Below are positions 61,520 to 64,000 of a stretch of DNA of 64,000 nucleotides, one piece after another. Under the pieces are notes generated by a model. That model saw only the letters and a list, made by a program, of their open reading frames with translations, searched no databases and had not been told where the DNA came from. Source of the DNA: JALEFZ01 sp038527485. Lineage in GTDB: Bacteria > Bacteroidota > Bacteroidia > J057. Every line of letters starts with the position of its first letter. Position 1 is the first letter of the stretch. The position numbers and the translations under genes are program-made. The stretch lies in contig JBCBFT010000017.1 of NCBI GenBank assembly GCA_038527485.1, positions 24,645 through 88,644 on the forward strand. The letters run 5' to 3'.

Positions 61520-62512
61520 TTAAAGTTGGGGATACTCAATATAAGTATGAAAGCCTAGGATTTTGCTTCCTGAGATGGGATAGGTGTGAATCGTTTTCTC
61601 AAACCAATCATATCTAGAAAGGGTATCCTGTGCGAGATAATAGACTTCTGCCTCCAAAAAATCTGCTTCAAAGTCCTGTGCTTGAACCGTATTTGAAACA
61701 CGCTGATCTAAAAATAGCCGCAGATTTCCTTGGAGTTCCTTACCAAAGTTGGCCCTTGGATAAGGAGATAACCTCCTTTTGGTATAGTTCATCTCCTCTG
61801 TTTGCCTCAATATTTGAAGTCCATTCACGTCTAGCATTGTTTCTCGGTACGTACTGTCTGATAGATGTCCTAAGAATAAGTCCGCTCGATCATTGGTATA
61901 GATGTCTGAGATGGGTAAAGGAAAAGGGAGCGTACGAATTAATGCATAAGCGGTCTCTTGATAGACGCGTAGGGTACTGTCGTTTTCTACCAGATAAAAT
62001 TTACCTGCTTTGTAGAAGGGAAGTTGGGGAGAGATGACTGGAGATTTTCTACTTTCTTCTATAAGGTTCTGGCGATCCAGAAACACCAGTTGATCGTTTA
62101 TACTATCGCAAAGCAAGACGGTCGTTTCACCTACAACTACGGCAGTTGCTTCGAAGTCTTGTTCGCGCCAACTCCGTTCTTCCTGACTATCTGCATCATA
62201 CACACGTACCTGTCCTTGCACACACACCCAAAGCTCTGTATCTGCTCCATCGATGTCAGTCACATCTGTTCCAGGGAGGAAAGGGATGACTTGGGTATCC
62301 ACAATTTGATAAAGTATCTGGGACGAAGGATCATTTTCTTCTACCAGGATGTAGACTTCCTGCGTCTCGGGTATAAACTGCGCATCATCTTCCCAACTGC
62401 AACTGCTAATCAGGAAAGAAAGCAAAAGCCCAGTTCCCAGAAGTGGAAACAGGGCTTGAGCATATATCTTAAATCTAGAAAGAGACTTTCTCATATAAAG
62501 GCCACTTTTCAT
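61520..62512 (-). CDS. Lipoprotein, propeller-like, function unknown
   Basis: The 330-residue protein has a lipoprotein signal with LISSC (Cys38 from this start; ATG 62494 is an alternative giving a shorter signal). The rest is beta-rich with repeated short strands (VYILVEENDPSSQILYQIV, ELWVCVQGQVRVYDADSQE, VVLLCDS-type units), suggestive of a beta-propeller. No family recognised. It lies between fabH and efp on the same strand; its stop is 104 bases before efp, so it may or may not share the transcript. Confidence 0.7.
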   Translation of the reverse strand: MKSGLYMRKSLSRFKIYAQALFPLLGTGLLLSFLISSCSWEDDAQFIPETQEVYILVEENDPSSQILYQIVDTQVIPFLPGTDVTDIDGADTELWVCVQGQVRVYDADSQEERSWREQDFEATAVVVGETTVLLCDSINDQLVFLDRQNLIEESRKSPVISPQLPFYKAGKFYLVENDSTLRVYQETAYALIRTLPFPLPISDIYTNDRADLFLGHLSDSTYRETMLDVNGLQILRQTEEMNYTKRRLSPYPRANFGKELQGNLRLFLDQRVSNTVQAQDFEADFLEAEVYYLAQDTLSRYDWFEKTIHTYPISGSKILGFHTYIEYPQL

Positions 62513-62592
62513 TTCTATTCATCATGTAGAAAAGATAGAAACAAGATAACAAGAAACTTAGGCTATAAAGCACATAAGAAGTCTCAAGCTTA

Positions 62593-63585
62593 TCATTTTT
62601 CTCCGTAGGCCCATTTTACATAAATAGAACCCCAGGCAAATCCTCCTCCAAAAGCAGCCAACAATAGATTGTCACCTTTGGAAAGTTTGTTTTCCCATTC
62701 CCACAGACAGAGTGGTATCGTCGCTGAAGTTGTATTTCCATAGCGCATGATATTGACCATGACTTTGTCTGCCGAGAGGTTGGCACGCTTAGCGGTCGCG
62801 TCGATGATGCGCTTGTTGGCCTGATGTGGGACAAGGTAAGCGACATCGTCTCCTGTCAATCCGTTTCGCTTCATGACTTCCTCTGTGACGTCTGCCATAC
62901 CTGAGACCGCATGCTTGAAAACCGTACGACCTTCTTGGTAGATGTAGTGCTTCCCTTCGCGCACATTTTCGACTGTCGTGGGCATGGCGCTTCCCCCTGC
63001 TGGTTGCATGAGATATTCTGCACCTCCCCCATCTACATACAGCTGTGCATCCATGATCCCTATCTCTTCTGTGCTAGGCTCAAGCAAGATCACACCTGCT
63101 CCATCTCCAAAGAGTATACATGTATTGCGATCTCGATAATCTACACGCATGCTCATGGTGTCGGCTCCGACTACCAATACCTTTTTATGGGTACCTGCCT
63201 GGATAAATTGTGAGCCTGTTTGGAGGGCAAACAAAAAGCCTGCACAAGCGGCATTCATATCAAATCCCCAGGAGTTTTTCGCTCCGATTTTGTGGGCAAT
63301 GATATTGGCTGTCGCTGGGTATATGTGGTCGGGAGATACTGTCGCACAGATGATGAGATCGATTTCTTCTGGCTGAATATTACGCTTACTCATCAAGTCC
63401 TTGATGGCTTCCACGCCCATATCAGAAGTTGCTCTGTTGGAGTCTAGTATCCTTCTTTCCTCTATACCAGTCCTTTCGCGTATCCACTGGTCATTGGTAT
63501 CTACCATCTTTTCCAGATCGGCATTGGTCAACACTTTTTCAGGAACATAGCCACCAACGGCAGTAATGATTGCTCGGGTATTCAT
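62593..63585 (-). CDS. fabH: 3-oxoacyl-ACP synthase III
   Basis: The 330-residue condensing enzyme starts fatty acid synthesis from acyl-CoA and malonyl-ACP. The triad is visible: Cys in MNAACAGFLFAL, His in LVPHQANKR and Asn in YGNTTSATIP. ATG 63585 starts MNTRAIITAVGGYVP, the family start; 11 further codons are open upstream. The usual neighbours plsX and rpmF are not seen to the right edge. It is 80 bases before the lipoprotein gene on the same strand. Confidence 0.94.
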   Translation of the reverse strand: MNTRAIITAVGGYVPEKVLTNADLEKMVDTNDQWIRERTGIEERRILDSNRATSDMGVEAIKDLMSKRNIQPEEIDLIICATVSPDHIYPATANIIAHKIGAKNSWGFDMNAACAGFLFALQTGSQFIQAGTHKKVLVVGADTMSMRVDYRDRNTCILFGDGAGVILLEPSTEEIGIMDAQLYVDGGGAEYLMQPAGGSAMPTTVENVREGKHYIYQEGRTVFKHAVSGMADVTEEVMKRNGLTGDDVAYLVPHQANKRIIDATAKRANLSADKVMVNIMRYGNTTSATIPLCLWEWENKLSKGDNLLLAAFGGGFAWGSIYVKWAYGEK

Positions 63586-64000
63586 GTTAGTCGAGTTAAT
63601 TCTGTGTGAGTATGGCAAGTTTACTTGCAGAAGTAATATTAGGTAAATATGAGGATAATCCTATGATTTCAATACGATGCCCCCTTTACAAACCAAAGGA
63701 GCCTTTGTCTAAATGCCTCCATGCTAAAGGTATATACCATGAGGAGGTGGGACATACCGTTTGACATAAAATTTTACTAAAGAAGGTGCATAGTTGATAA
63801 AAAAAAGCATAAAAATGAAGGAAGTTGATGAAATTTCATTTTGCGAATGGGTAGAGACTCGGTTAAAGAAGCAGGATTGTATTTTTTATGCGAATTAACA
63901 GTAGGTCTGATTGTGTATTTGGGTCAAAAAAAGGTGCAAAAGTAACTGGAGAGCGCTATAAGTTTGAGTTGTAACATCCTTCAAACTAAGGCTGTTCCAG
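63586..64000. other. 415-base spacer to the right edge, no gene seen
   Basis: It should hold the fabH promoter. A short dyad GCAAGT-TT-ACTTGC at 63615-63628, 30 bases before the fabH ATG, could be an operator. A 27-residue frame at 63815-63898 has no coding character. The right 100 bases show no frame that clearly continues out of the window. Confidence 0.4.

Noticed and set aside
62024..62608. 194-codon plus-strand frame opposite the lipoprotein and the end of fabH
   Set aside because: Overlaps two better-supported genes; composition (Lys, Ser, Tyr, His scattered) looks non-coding.
63815..63898. 27-residue frame near the right edge
   Set aside because: Too short, no ribosome-binding or promoter support, no recognised pattern.

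Overview
The window looks like a chromosomal segment of a gliding member of the Bacteroidota. Supporting signs: the linked mutY-ssb-gldE-gldD block, two secreted proteins with C-terminal type IX secretion sorting domains, TonB-dependent receptors with an N-terminal carboxypeptidase-regulatory-like domain, few Shine-Dalgarno sequences, promoters of the TAnnTTTG type, a tiny AURKAIP1/COX24-type basic protein and a Bacteroidota-type RNase G. The class cannot be fixed from sequence alone. No rRNA, tRNA, CRISPR array, prophage or insertion sequence was seen.

Layout. 1-4.6 kb: end of a TPR gene, a TonB-dependent receptor, a lone methylmalonyl-CoA mutase small subunit and an A-type Fe-S assembly protein. 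4.8-13.4 kb: a haem acquisition locus with a T9SS-sorted HmuY-like protein, the HmuTUV ABC importer, a HemS/HmuS-type haem-handling protein, a small Cys-rich protein, a haem TonB receptor with FRAP/NPDL boxes and a second HmuY-like protein that is a lipoprotein. 13.8-18.8 kb: an imelysin / di-haem DUF1111 / imelysin-like / HTTM gene set. The promoters of the T9SS HmuY gene and the first imelysin gene share a gap-free ~95-bp arrangement of sequence blocks, which ties both sets to one probable iron- or haem-responsive regulon.

18.9-29 kb: mostly single genes, including an Uma2 nuclease, an EF-G-like GTPase with an altered G3 motif, an NTF2-like protein, a T9SS cargo, a split YeeE/YedE sulfur transporter behind a probable CRP/FNR-type promoter, a GlsB/YeaQ protein, a fructosamine kinase and a lipoprotein. 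29.4-36.4 kb: an ECF sigma factor translationally overlapped with a single-pass membrane protein, then a lipoprotein whose domains resemble the outside part of that membrane protein, then a 17-repeat WG protein. This is the best candidate for an undescribed signalling system.

36.5-42 kb: photolyase/cryptochrome, UbiA-type prenyltransferase, thioredoxin-like ferredoxin, a GT4 glycosyltransferase and a WecA/MraY-like sugar-phosphate transferase. 42.2-50.3 kb: a minus-strand group in which a small membrane protein, a 1265-residue NtrY-like histidine kinase and a 1169-residue outer-membrane barrel follow each other. 50.5-57.7 kb: RNase G, COX24-like protein, TPR protein and HU on the minus strand, divergent from mutY, ssb, gldE and gldD. 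57.7-63.6 kb: an Rpn-type nuclease, then accC, accB, efp, a lipoprotein and fabH, a minus-strand housekeeping block for fatty acid synthesis and translation.
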